From: DASRIA01 sp963768885 | GTDB taxonomy: Bacteria; Actinomycetota; Thermoleophilia; Solirubrobacterales; JBBDJG01 | NCBI GenBank assembly: GCA_963768885.1 | Contig: CAVYJN010000006.1 | Span: 930,001 to 994,000 of the forward strand | Length of the DNA: 64,000 bases | Direction of reading: 5' to 3' | In this document: positions 33,972-42,013 of the stretch, one piece after another | How positions within the stretch are numbered: position 1 is the stretch's first letter | How the letters are laid out: each line of letters opens with the position of its first letter | The notes under the pieces: generated by a model | What the model was told of the DNA's origin: nothing | Databases searched by the model: none | The model's input: only the letters and a program-made list of their open reading frames with translations | Made by a program: the position numbers and the translations under genes

Positions 33972-35261
33972 ATGGCGACCGCCGCAAGGCGCTGCGCGTA
34001 CGCGGTCACGCGCCGCGTGTTCGAGCGCGACTCCTACACGGATCTCGCGTTCCGCGCCGAGGCGCAGCGCCACGCGCTCGACGCACGTGACCGCGCGTTC
34101 GCGATGCGGCTCTCCTACGGAGTGGTGCAGCGTCGCCGCACGCTCGACCATGTGCTCGACGGGATGTCGGACCGCTCCGTCGACGCGCTCGACCCGCCGC
34201 TGATCGCGGCGCTGCGGCTCGGCGCCTACCAGCTGCTCTACATGGACGGAGTCGCAGACCACGCCGCGGTGACGGAGTCGGTCGACCTCGCGCGAGAGGC
34301 CGGCAGCCGCGGTCACGGGCTCGTGAACGCGGTCCTGCGGCGCACGGCGCGTGAGGGTCGCGCCGTGCTCGAGGGCCTGCGCGACGCGACCGCGACCGAG
34401 GCGGCGCTGCTGCACTCGCATCCCGACTGGGTCGCGCAGATGTGGTGGGAGCAGCTCGGGCCCGAGGCGGCGCGCGAGCTGATGATCGCCGACAACGAGC
34501 CGGCCGAGAGCGCGGCGCGCGTCAACACCCTGCGTGCGACGCCGCAGGAGGTCGTCGCCGAGCTGGCGGGCCAGGGCGTGACGGCCGTTGCGGACGCAGC
34601 GATGCCGGAGGCGCTCGTGCTCGCCGATCCATACGACCTGCACGGCTCGACGCTGTTCGCGCGGGGCGCCGTGATGCCGCAGGCGCGCGGGTCGATGATG
34701 GTGGCGCGCGCGGTGGACCCGCGGCCCGGGGAGCGCGTGCTCGACCTGTGCGCGGCGCCCGGGGCGAAGACCACCCACCTCGCCGCGTTGATGGGCGACG
34801 AGGGCGAGATCGTCGCCGTCGAGCTCGACTCCCGGCGGGCGCGCGACGTCGCTCGCAACGCCGAGCGGCTCGGCGCCTCGATCGTCGAGGTCGTGGTGGG
34901 GGACGCGGCCGTCGCGGCGTTCGGCACGGGTTACGACCGGGTGCTGGTCGATCCGCCGTGCTCGGACCTCGGCACGCTGCGCTCGCGACCGGACGCCCGC
35001 TGGCGCAAGTCGCCGGAACAGGTCGGTGAGCTCGCCGGACTGCAGGGCCGGATCCTCGACGCGGCCGTGGGCGCGCTGCGGCCCGGCGGCCGCCTCGTCT
35101 ACTCGACGTGCACGATCAGCCCACGCGAGAACGAGGGGCAGATGGACGCGCTGCTCGCCCGGCACGAGGGCCTCGCCGCGCTCGACCGGCCGTTCGTGCA
35201 GACTCTGCCTCACCGCGACCACACGGACGGGTTCTTCATCGCGACCTTCACGAAGACATGA
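33972..35261 (+). CDS. rsmB: 16S rRNA (cytosine-967-C5)-methyltransferase
   Basis: 429 residues. N-terminal NusB-like RNA-binding domain (residues 1-130, RDRAFAMRLSYGVVQRRRTLD), then the Sun/NOL1 methyltransferase with SAM site VLDLCAAPGAKTTHLAAL. The two active-site cysteines of m5C methyltransferases are C330 in VDPPCSDLGTL and C380 in YSTCTISPREN. ATGA overlap with the zinc-ribbon gene that follows. Confidence 0.94.
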   Translation: MATAARRCAYAVTRRVFERDSYTDLAFRAEAQRHALDARDRAFAMRLSYGVVQRRRTLDHVLDGMSDRSVDALDPPLIAALRLGAYQLLYMDGVADHAAVTESVDLAREAGSRGHGLVNAVLRRTAREGRAVLEGLRDATATEAALLHSHPDWVAQMWWEQLGPEAARELMIADNEPAESAARVNTLRATPQEVVAELAGQGVTAVADAAMPEALVLADPYDLHGSTLFARGAVMPQARGSMMVARAVDPRPGERVLDLCAAPGAKTTHLAALMGDEGEIVAVELDSRRARDVARNAERLGASIVEVVVGDAAVAAFGTGYDRVLVDPPCSDLGTLRSRPDARWRKSPEQVGELAGLQGRILDAAVGALRPGGRLVYSTCTISPRENEGQMDALLARHEGLAALDRPFVQTLPHRDHTDGFFIATFTKT

Positions 35262-35521
35262 ACGACGTTCCCGCGGGGGGCCAGCCTGCCTCCGGCGAGA
35301 GCGAGATGTTCGGGCCGGAGCGGACGTGCCCGAGCTGCGGCGAGCCTTGGCTGCGGCCGACCCAGCTCGCCGGTCGCTACCGCTGCGTCAACTGCCTGGC
35401 GCGCTTCCAGCTGATGGCGTACTGCCCGAACTGCGGCGAGCACTCGACGATGGTGCGCATGCGCGACAGCGAGGACATGGTCTGCGTGCGCTGCGGCGGG
35501 TCGATGCTGAAGCCGGTGTAG
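35258..35521 (+). CDS. Small zinc-ribbon protein
   Basis: 87 residues from ATG 35258, overlapping the rsmB stop. Four CxxC knuckles are visible: RTCPSCGEPW, YRCVNCLARF, AYCPNCGEH and MVCVRCGGS, enough for two zinc ribbons. An unstructured N-terminus of about 25 residues precedes them. Coupled to rsmB, so it may serve in rRNA or nucleic-acid transactions; no specific function is known. Confidence 0.8.
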   Translation: MNDVPAGGQPASGESEMFGPERTCPSCGEPWLRPTQLAGRYRCVNCLARFQLMAYCPNCGEHSTMVRMRDSEDMVCVRCGGSMLKPV

Positions 35522-35597
35522 CGCCCGTAGTTCCCCGCACGAGATGCGCCGGCTTGCACGGATGGCTGCGCGCGCCCGTGCTGGGAGTCTCCTCGCC

Positions 35598-36365
35598 GTG
35601 AAGGTCCTGACGGTCTACGCTCATCCTGACCCGCGCTCCTTCTGCCATGCGGTGCTCGAGCAGTTCACGGCCGGACTGCGCGACGGCGGCCACACCGTCG
35701 AGGTGGTCGACCTCTACGCGATCGACTTCGATCCGGTCTTCCGCCGGCGTGACATGGCCAGCTACGTGCACGAGGGCATGCCGCCGGACGTCCTCGAAGG
35801 GATGGACCTGCCGAAGCGCGTGCTCGAATCGGTGCCCGGCGGCCCGGTCGGGCGGTTCGTCGCCGGTCGCTGGCTGCGCGGCAAGCAGCCGGCCGAGGTC
35901 GCGAAGTTCATCCGGGAGCACGCGCCCAAGGACGCTCGCGAGCAGTGGCAGAAGGTGGCCGAGGCGGATGCCCTCGCGTTCATCGCACCGGTCTTCTGGC
36001 TGCACTTCCCGGCCATCCTCAAGGGCTGGTTCGAGCGCGTGTTCGCCTACGGCAGCGCGTACGAGCTCACCCGCGAGGGGTGGGAGGGGCACGCAAGCGG
36101 GCGCGTTCCGCTGATGCGCCACCAGAAAGCGCTGGTGATCAACACGACGCTGTTCTGCGAGGCCGACTACAAGGCCGACTGGGAGCAGCCGATGAGCCGC
36201 ATCATCGACGACTGGGGCCTGCGCTACCCGGGGGTCAAGGACGTCGAGCACGTCTACTTCTACGAGGTGGCGATCGCGGACCGGCCGCGCCTCGAGGAGT
36301 ACCTGCGGCGCGCCTACCGGCTCGGCAAGGAGTTCGCCGTGCCGAGCCCCGCCGCGGTGGCCTGA
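35598..36365 (+). CDS. Flavodoxin-fold NAD(P)H:quinone oxidoreductase (NQO/KefF type)
   Basis: 255 residues from GTG 35598 (VKVLTVYAHPDPRSFCHAVL), the FMN/FAD-binding start of the NQO1 family. Further motifs: VDLYAIDFDPVF, ADALAFIAPVFWLHFPAILKGWFERVF with the WLHFPA substrate region, and YGSAYELTREG. Reduces quinones or similar compounds in two-electron steps. An upstream in-frame extension to 35544 adds 18 unlikely residues. Not obviously tied to its neighbours. Confidence 0.85.
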   Translation: MKVLTVYAHPDPRSFCHAVLEQFTAGLRDGGHTVEVVDLYAIDFDPVFRRRDMASYVHEGMPPDVLEGMDLPKRVLESVPGGPVGRFVAGRWLRGKQPAEVAKFIREHAPKDAREQWQKVAEADALAFIAPVFWLHFPAILKGWFERVFAYGSAYELTREGWEGHASGRVPLMRHQKALVINTTLFCEADYKADWEQPMSRIIDDWGLRYPGVKDVEHVYFYEVAIADRPRLEEYLRRAYRLGKEFAVPSPAAVA

Positions 36366-36406
36366 GGGCCCGGCGCCCCGTCGGGCGACTGTGGCACCCT
36401 TCGGCC

Positions 36407-37102
36407 ATGCTCCAGGCCGTGGACAGACGCGAGCTGATCAAGACCAGGCGCGTCGAGCCGTCGATCCTCGCGGCCGACTACGCGCGGCTGGGCGAGCAGG
36501 TCGCCGCCGTGATGGACGCGGGCGCGCGGGTGATCCACGTCGACGTGATGGACGGGCACTTCGTCCCGCCGATCACGATCGGGCCGGTCGTGCTGGGCGC
36601 GATCCGCGACCAGGTGCACGCGGCCGGCGGCATGCTCGACTGTCACCTGATGGTCGAGCGGCCCGAGCGCCAGGTCGAGCAGTTCGCCGCGGCCGGGGCC
36701 GACTCGATCACGGTCCAGGCGGAGTCGACCCCCAACGTCCACTTCGCCCTCAAGCAGGTCCGCGAGGCGGGGTGCCTCGCGGGCCTCGCGATCAACCCCG
36801 GGACGCCGGTCGAGGCGGTGGCCGAGGTGCTCGACCTGGTCGACCTCGTGCTCTGCATGACGGTCAATCCCGGCTGGGGCGGGCAGGCCTTCATCGAGAG
36901 CTCGCCGGACAAGCTGCGCCGCCTGCGTGCGCTGGTCGGGCCAGAGCTGCCGATCCAGGTCGACGGCGGCATCGACTCCGGCACGGCCCCGGTGGCGGCG
37001 CAGGCGGGAGCGACGCTGTTCGTCGCCGGCTCGGCGATGTTCGGCGCCGAGGACCCCGGGCGTGCCTACCGCGCGATCGCGGAGGCCGCCGGCGCGGCCT
37101 GA
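36407..37102 (+). CDS. rpe: Ribulose-phosphate 3-epimerase
   Basis: Interconverts ribulose 5-phosphate and xylulose 5-phosphate. 231 residues from ATG 36407. TIM-barrel motifs: VEPSILAADYARLGEQ, VIHVDVMDGHFVPPITIGP with metal-binding His and Asp, LDCHLMVERPER, LVLCMTVNPGWGGQAFI, and IQVDGGIDSGTAP. A 15-residue N-terminal extension precedes the core. Its last 37 bases overlap the convergent epimerase gene. Confidence 0.95.
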   Translation: MLQAVDRRELIKTRRVEPSILAADYARLGEQVAAVMDAGARVIHVDVMDGHFVPPITIGPVVLGAIRDQVHAAGGMLDCHLMVERPERQVEQFAAAGADSITVQAESTPNVHFALKQVREAGCLAGLAINPGTPVEAVAEVLDLVDLVLCMTVNPGWGGQAFIESSPDKLRRLRALVGPELPIQVDGGIDSGTAPVAAQAGATLFVAGSAMFGAEDPGRAYRAIAEAAGAA

Positions 37103-37989
37103 AGCTGTGCGACGGCGTCCGGGATCCCCTCGCGGGCGCTCGGGAAGCGCGGCTTCCACCCGAGCTCGCGCTTGACGCGCTCGTTCGAGGTGCGCGCCGA
37201 GCGCACGGCGGCCGCGACCGGGTCACGGCCCGCGATCACCCGGGCGATCCCCGCCGGGATCCGGCGCGGCGCTCCGACCCCGAGTGCGTCCGCGGTCAGC
37301 TTGACGAAGTCGTAGAAGGTCAGCGGATCGTCGTCGGCGACGTGGTACAGAGCGCCGTCGGCGCCGCGCTCGGCCGCGTCGGCCACGACCGTCGCGACGT
37401 CCTCGACGCGCACCACGTCCCACCAGTTGTCGCCGCGCCCGATCACGGCGAATCGCCCGGGCTGGCGCAGCCGCGCGACGAACTCGTGCTCGTACCACCC
37501 GCCCGGCCCGTAGACGTGCCCCGGGCGGATGATCACGGTGTGCATCCCCGACTCGCGCACGAGGCGCTCGCCCTCCTGCTTGGACCGCCCGTACGCCGTC
37601 TCGACGGGGAGGGGCTCGTCCTCGCGCAGGAGGCGTCCGTGGGCCTCGCCGGTGACCACCGTGGAGACGAACACGAACCGCTTGACGCCGGCCGCCTGCG
37701 CGGCTTCGACCAGACGCGCGGTGCCCTCCACGTTGACCGCGTGGATCCGCTCCGGATCCTTCTGCGAGGCGATCTCGGCGGCGAGGTGAACGACCGTCTC
37801 GGGGCGCTGCTCCGCGAGCGACGCGCGCAGGTGAGCGGGCGCGGTCAGGTCGCCCGGCACGGCGATGGTGCCGGGCGGCTCCGAGCCGGGGTGCCGCACG
37901 AGCGCCAGCACCTCGTGGCCCCGGCCGGTCAGCTCGGCGCAGACGGCGCGGCCGACGAAGCCGCTCGCTCCGGTGACGAGGATGCGCAC
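37066..37989 (-). CDS. NAD(P)-dependent epimerase/dehydratase (extended SDR)
   Basis: 307 residues from GTG 37989. Rossmann motif VTGASGFVGRAVCAEL at residues 5-20, DxVHLAAE-like VVHLAAEIAS, and catalytic YxxxK in TAYGRSKQEGERLV. Followed by IIRPGHVYGPGG. Substrate unknown; possibilities include nucleotide sugars or a hydroxysteroid/flavonoid-type ketone. Near the glycan genes but transcribed on its own from a leaderless-type promoter. Overlaps rpe tail to tail by 37 bases. Confidence 0.87.
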   Translation of the reverse strand: MRILVTGASGFVGRAVCAELTGRGHEVLALVRHPGSEPPGTIAVPGDLTAPAHLRASLAEQRPETVVHLAAEIASQKDPERIHAVNVEGTARLVEAAQAAGVKRFVFVSTVVTGEAHGRLLREDEPLPVETAYGRSKQEGERLVRESGMHTVIIRPGHVYGPGGWYEHEFVARLRQPGRFAVIGRGDNWWDVVRVEDVATVVADAAERGADGALYHVADDDPLTFYDFVKLTADALGVGAPRRIPAGIARVIAGRDPVAAAVRSARTSNERVKRELGWKPRFPSAREGIPDAVAQLQAAPAASAIAR

Positions 37990-37996
37990 GGCCCGA

Positions 37997-38006
37997 ACGA
38001 TACCCT
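37997..38006. promoter_or_regulatory. Overlapping divergent -10 boxes
   Basis: On the minus strand TATCGT (38002-37997) is seven bases before GTG 37989. On the plus strand TACCCT (38001-38006) is six bases before ATG 38013. The two boxes share bases 38001-38002, so RNA polymerase can use only one direction at a time. Only 23 bases separate the start codons. Confidence 0.5.
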
Positions 38007-38012
38007 GGCCCG

Positions 38013-38846
38013 ATGGAGCTGCCGGTGCGGGGGGACGCAGTGCACGCGCTCGGTCTCGCGCTGCCGCCGCAGCGGATGGCGCGGATGCGGGGCACGCGCC
38101 CGCTCAAGCGGTGGCGCTACGTCGGCTACTACGCGCCGGAGCTGATGCTGTGTGTCGGCGACGCGCGGATCGGGCCGGTGCCGCAGCGCTGGTGGGCCGT
38201 CGCGTATCCCGACGGGACGCTGCGCGAGCGCACGACGATCGGACGCGGCGGGATCGACCTCTCCGGCTCGCGGGTGCGGGTCAGGGCCGGCGACGTCCAG
38301 CTCGACCTCACGCTCGAGGAGGGGGTCGGCGTGGAGGTGGTGTCGCCCGCCGGCAGCGACGGCGACTACATGTGGACGCGCAAGCAGGCCGGTGTCCGCG
38401 CCCGCGGAGTGCTCGTGGCCGGCGGCCGGCGCACCGAGATCGACGGCGACGCGTTCATCGACGACAGCGCGGGGTACCACCCGCGCCACACCGTCTGGAA
38501 GTGGTCCGCGGGGAACGGCCTCACGACGGACGGCAGGGCCGTGTCGTGGAATCTCGTGACCGGCGTCCACGACGCCGGCGCGGCCAGCGAGCGAACCGTC
38601 TGGGTCGACCGCGAGCCGCGCGAGGTCGGGCCTGTCGCGTTCGCGCCGGATCTCTCGTCGATCGCCTTCCAGGAGGGCGGCGCGCTGCAGTTCACGGAAT
38701 GGTCGGCGCGCGAGGAGCACATGAACCTGCTCGTGATGAGCTCCGACTACCGCCAGCCGTTCGGCACGTTCGCGGGCACCCTTCCGGGCGGGATCGACCT
38801 CGCGCAGGGGTACGGGGTGATGGAGCAGCACGACGTGCGCTGGTGA
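38013..38846 (+). CDS. DUF2804 family protein
   Basis: 277 residues. Recognised by the family pattern: GYYAPELMLCVGDARIGP near the N-terminus, VSPAGSDGDYMWTRKQAG in the middle, DDSAGYHPRHTVWKWSAG, and the C-terminal SDYRQPFGTFAGTLPGG. Mostly beta-strand, without a signal peptide. Members have been linked to lipid or steroid-related binding by fold similarity, but the function is not established. Confidence 0.75.
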   Translation: MELPVRGDAVHALGLALPPQRMARMRGTRPLKRWRYVGYYAPELMLCVGDARIGPVPQRWWAVAYPDGTLRERTTIGRGGIDLSGSRVRVRAGDVQLDLTLEEGVGVEVVSPAGSDGDYMWTRKQAGVRARGVLVAGGRRTEIDGDAFIDDSAGYHPRHTVWKWSAGNGLTTDGRAVSWNLVTGVHDAGAASERTVWVDREPREVGPVAFAPDLSSIAFQEGGALQFTEWSAREEHMNLLVMSSDYRQPFGTFAGTLPGGIDLAQGYGVMEQHDVRW

Positions 38847-38857
38847 GGCGTGCTCCG

Positions 38858-40228
38858 TCAGGACCCCTCGTCGGCGGCGGCGAGGCGCATCTCCAGCTCC
38901 TCGGTCGAGCCCGGCCTGACCCGGTGGGCGGGGTCGGGCGCGCTGCGGTACACGAGGTAGAGCAGCGAGGACAGCACGCCGGCGGTCGCGAGGAACGCCA
39001 CCTCGACCTCGCGCACCTCCTCCATGCTCGCGACCAGCAGGAACACGACGAAGAAGGCGGCCGAGGCGGCCCACGACATGGCGGCCAGGCGGGCGCGTCC
39101 CTGTGCCAGCGCCGCCTGGTTGACCGTCGTCGCGGCCAGGTAGAGGCCCATCCCGGCAGCGACCATCGCGAGCCCCGGGCGGTCGTAGTCGAACTCCGGG
39201 CCGAAGAGCAGCCGCATCACGGGCGGACCGACGAGCAGCACGCCCACGACGGTCGCCGCGCCGAACGCGAGGCAGGCGATCACCGTGAGCCGCACGCTGC
39301 GGCCGAAGTCGCCGGACGGTGCGTCCTCCTCGCTCACGAGCAGCCGCGTGAGGTGGGGGAGGAGCGTCGTCGAGACGGCCTGGAAGAGCTGCAGCGGCGC
39401 GCGCGCGATCATCAGGACCGCGAAGATCAGGGCGGCGAGCGCGTCGTCGCCGGTCTCGACCTTCACGATCAGGACGCCGGAGTTGAGGATCGCCTGCTCG
39501 GAGCACATGATCACGAGCACGGCGCCCGCGAAGCCGAGCCCGTGGGAGAGGGTGAACTCGGGCCCTTCGGCCGACTGTTCGCGAGGCCCCCGTGCGATCC
39601 CCCGCACGTGCCGGCCCAGTGCCAGCGGCACCACGAACAGGCTCAGCAGCGGCGCGGCCGCGATCGCGATCGCGGCGACGTTCTCGCTCTCGACCACGCC
39701 GATCGCGAGCAGCAGCACGAACACGACCCGTGACGCGGCCTCCATCAGGACGAGCCCGCCGTAGAGCGCGAAGCGCTGCTCGCCGGCGAGGAACCCGCGT
39801 GCGAAGTAGCTCGCCGCGTAGAACGTGACCGCCGCGATCATGCACCAGTAGAGCGTCGAGTCGCCCGAGAACAGGTCGTCCTGGATCGGGTCGCGCAGCA
39901 GCAGCGCGACGACGACGAACACGACCGCGAGCGCGAGCTGGATCGTCGCGGCGACCCGCAGCGCGCTGCCGACCGGGCGGTTGCGGGCGCGGCGCTCCGC
40001 GAGGGTGCGCGAGAGGAGCTGCTCCACCGGTCGGTAGATCACCGAGGCGACCAGGAACACCGCCGCCCACAGCACGCCGATCGACCCGTAGTCGTCGCGT
40101 CCGAGCGTGTGCGCCGCGATCGAGTGGAACGCGTACGTGAGCAGGCCGGTGACGCCGATCAGCGCCGACAGCAGCGCCGCGCCGCGGCCGTATGAAGCGG
40201 CGCTGTCCCCGGGGCCGGCCCGGCTCAC
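38858..40228 (-). CDS. Polysaccharide/lipid-linked oligosaccharide flippase (MATE/MVF superfamily)
   Basis: 456 residues from GTG 40228, with about twelve hydrophobic segments. The N-terminal AALLSALIGVTGLLTYAFHS and HTLGRDDYGSIGVLWA, then TFYAASYFARGFLAGEQRFA, and the C-terminal GMGLYLAATTVNQAALAQGRARL are typical of Wzx-like exporters. Moves lipid-linked glycans across the membrane. GTGA overlap with the methyltransferase upstream; last gene of the GT2-methyltransferase-flippase set. Confidence 0.82.
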   Translation of the reverse strand: MSRAGPGDSAASYGRGAALLSALIGVTGLLTYAFHSIAAHTLGRDDYGSIGVLWAAVFLVASVIYRPVEQLLSRTLAERRARNRPVGSALRVAATIQLALAVVFVVVALLLRDPIQDDLFSGDSTLYWCMIAAVTFYAASYFARGFLAGEQRFALYGGLVLMEAASRVVFVLLLAIGVVESENVAAIAIAAAPLLSLFVVPLALGRHVRGIARGPREQSAEGPEFTLSHGLGFAGAVLVIMCSEQAILNSGVLIVKVETGDDALAALIFAVLMIARAPLQLFQAVSTTLLPHLTRLLVSEEDAPSGDFGRSVRLTVIACLAFGAATVVGVLLVGPPVMRLLFGPEFDYDRPGLAMVAAGMGLYLAATTVNQAALAQGRARLAAMSWAASAAFFVVFLLVASMEEVREVEVAFLATAGVLSSLLYLVYRSAPDPAHRVRPGSTEELEMRLAAADEGS

Positions 40229-40834
40229 GGCCGGACGCGCACCAGCGCCATCGTCCAGGGAAACGGCGAGCGCAGCTCGACGACCTCCCCGTAGCGGCGC
40301 AGCAGCTCGGCGAACCCGCGCTTGGACCAGTGGTTCAGGTGCCCGGGCGTGTTCCCGAGCTCGCGCAGGTACGCCCCGCGTGCCATGTTCAGGCCGCGCC
40401 AGAGGGGCTCGCGCGGGACGCTCACGAGCAGCCAGCGCGAGGACACGCGCGCCATCTCGGCGAGCACGCCGACCGGGTCGGGCACGTGCTCGAGGACCTC
40501 CATCGCGGTCGCGGCCTCGAACTCGCCGTCGGCGAACGGCAGGCTGTGCCCGTCGCCGGTGTGGAAGGTGAGGTTGGGGCGCTCGCGGCGCTCCCATTCG
40601 CGGCGCAGCTTGGGATCGTCGAGGTCGATGCCCACCACGCGGCCCGGGAGTGCGGTCGGCCCACTGCTCGGTGAGCACGCCCTCGCCGCATCCGACGTCG
40701 AGGATCGACTCGGGGGAGGCGTGGTCGAGCAGCTCGAACATGTCGCGCTCGAAGCCCGCCATCAGCCGCCTCACGACGGGGTTGCCGGAGCCGTACTTGT
40801 CGTAGGTGTTGCCGGTCGGGACGTGGTCCGGCAT
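40225..40834 (-). CDS. SAM-dependent methyltransferase, frameshifted
   Basis: Class I methyltransferase starting at ATG 40834 (MPDHVPTGNTYDKYGSGNPV). SAM motif I ILDVGCGEGVLTEQWA, then an extra base at about 40645 (cccggg) shifts the frame; the rest reads VVGIDLDDPKLRREW, FADGEFEAATAMEVLEHVPDP and ends MALVRVRP. Corrected length about 202 residues. Close to methyltransferases that cap or modify lipid-linked saccharides or quinones. Lies between GT2 and the flippase in one operon. Confidence 0.82.
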
Positions 40835-40854
40835 CGAGGTCGGCGTGGCCTGGC

Positions 40855-41930
40855 TCAACGCGGCTCCCCGAGCGGGACTGTGGCGTGCTCCTCGGTGGAC
40901 GGGTTGTCCTTCACGACCGCCGTCGCGGTCGAGCTCGTCGCGTGGCGCGCGACGGCGCTCGGCGGGCTCGTAGTGAGAGGGCTCGACGCCGAGCTTCAGC
41001 TCGATGCGCCGCGTGCGCTCGAGCGAGCGCTGGATCAGCACGCGGTTGGCGGCCAGCAGGTCGCCGATGATCCCCAGCGCGGCGAGCTGGACCGCCACCA
41101 CGAACAGCATCGAGCCGAGCACGACCGACTGGATGTGGCCCGCGCCGTCGCCCTGGATGAACAGGACGAGGAAGCGGCCCCACACGACCGCTGCGACCAG
41201 CGCGACCACGGCGGCCGCCATCGAGGAACACGCGCAGCGGCTCGTACTGCGTGTAGATGCGGAAGATCGACGCGGCGTTCGTGCGCACGTAGGAGGACAT
41301 CGACCCGAACAGGCGCGAGTCCCGCATCTTCGGGTTCGTCCTGATCGGGACGTGGTCGATCGCGACCAGCATCTTGCCGGCCTGGATGATCGTCTCGAGC
41401 GTGTAGGTGAAGCGCGAGACGACCTGTATCTGCAGCGCGGCCTCGCGGTTGTAGGCGCGGAAGCCGGAGGTGGTGTCCGGGACCGTCGTGTCCGACGCCC
41501 GCCGCACGACCCAGCTGCCGAGGCGCTGCAGCAGCTTCTTCAGGGGGGAGAAGTGCTCGATCGTCTGGACCTCGCGGTCGCCGACCACCAGGTCGGCCTC
41601 GCCCCGCACGATCGGCGTGACGAGCTTCGGGATGTCCGCGCCGTTGTACTGGTTGTCGGCGTCGGTGTTCACGATCACGTCCGCGCCGAGCTTCAGCGAC
41701 GCGTCGAGCCCCGCCTGGAACCCCTGCGCGAGGCCCTTGTTGTTGGTGAGCCGCACGACGTGGTCGACGCCGTGGGCGCGGGCCACCTCGATCGTGCGGT
41801 CGGTCGAGCCGTCGTCGATCACGAGCCACTCGACCTCGTCGAACCCCTCGACCTGCCGCGGCAGGTCGCGCAGCGTGACGGGGAGCGATTGCTCCTCGTT
41901 CAGGCAGGGGATCTGGATGATCAGCTTCAT
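40855..41930 (-). CDS. GT2 family glycosyltransferase (polyprenyl-phosphate type), two frameshifts
   Basis: Transfers sugar to a polyprenyl phosphate. ATG 41930 starts MKLIIQIPCLNEEQSLPVTL; the GT-A motifs VIDDGSTDRTIEVA, VNTDADNQYNGAD and TSGFRAYNREAAL follow. Extra bases at about 41225 (before the membrane part) and at about 40965 break the frame. Corrected, the C-terminal part has two membrane helices (AAAVVALVAAVVWGRFLVLF and VVLGSMLFVVAVQLAALGII) and ends after a Ser/Thr/Ala-rich tail at TGA 40857-40855. Codon usage supports the second shift: only the shifted frame keeps G/C at third positions. About 357 residues, like DPM1-type actinobacterial enzymes. Confidence 0.85.
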
Positions 41931-41980
41931 CGGCTCGTTTGCCGGCCGGCCGCCGGCTTCATCGGACACATTGCGTAAAC

Positions 41981-41992
41981 TGAGGCGCCTCA
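41981..41992. promoter_or_regulatory. Perfect 12-bp palindrome between divergent glycosyltransferase genes
   Basis: TGAGGCGCCTCA lies in the 83-base space between the GT2 start (41930, minus) and the GT-C start (42014, plus). It falls between TTGCGT (41971-41976) and TATCGC (41994-41999), a weak plus-strand promoter with a 17-base spacer, so it could be an operator. Confidence 0.4.
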
Positions 41993-42013
41993 TTATCGCG
42001 CAAGGCCCGGAGA

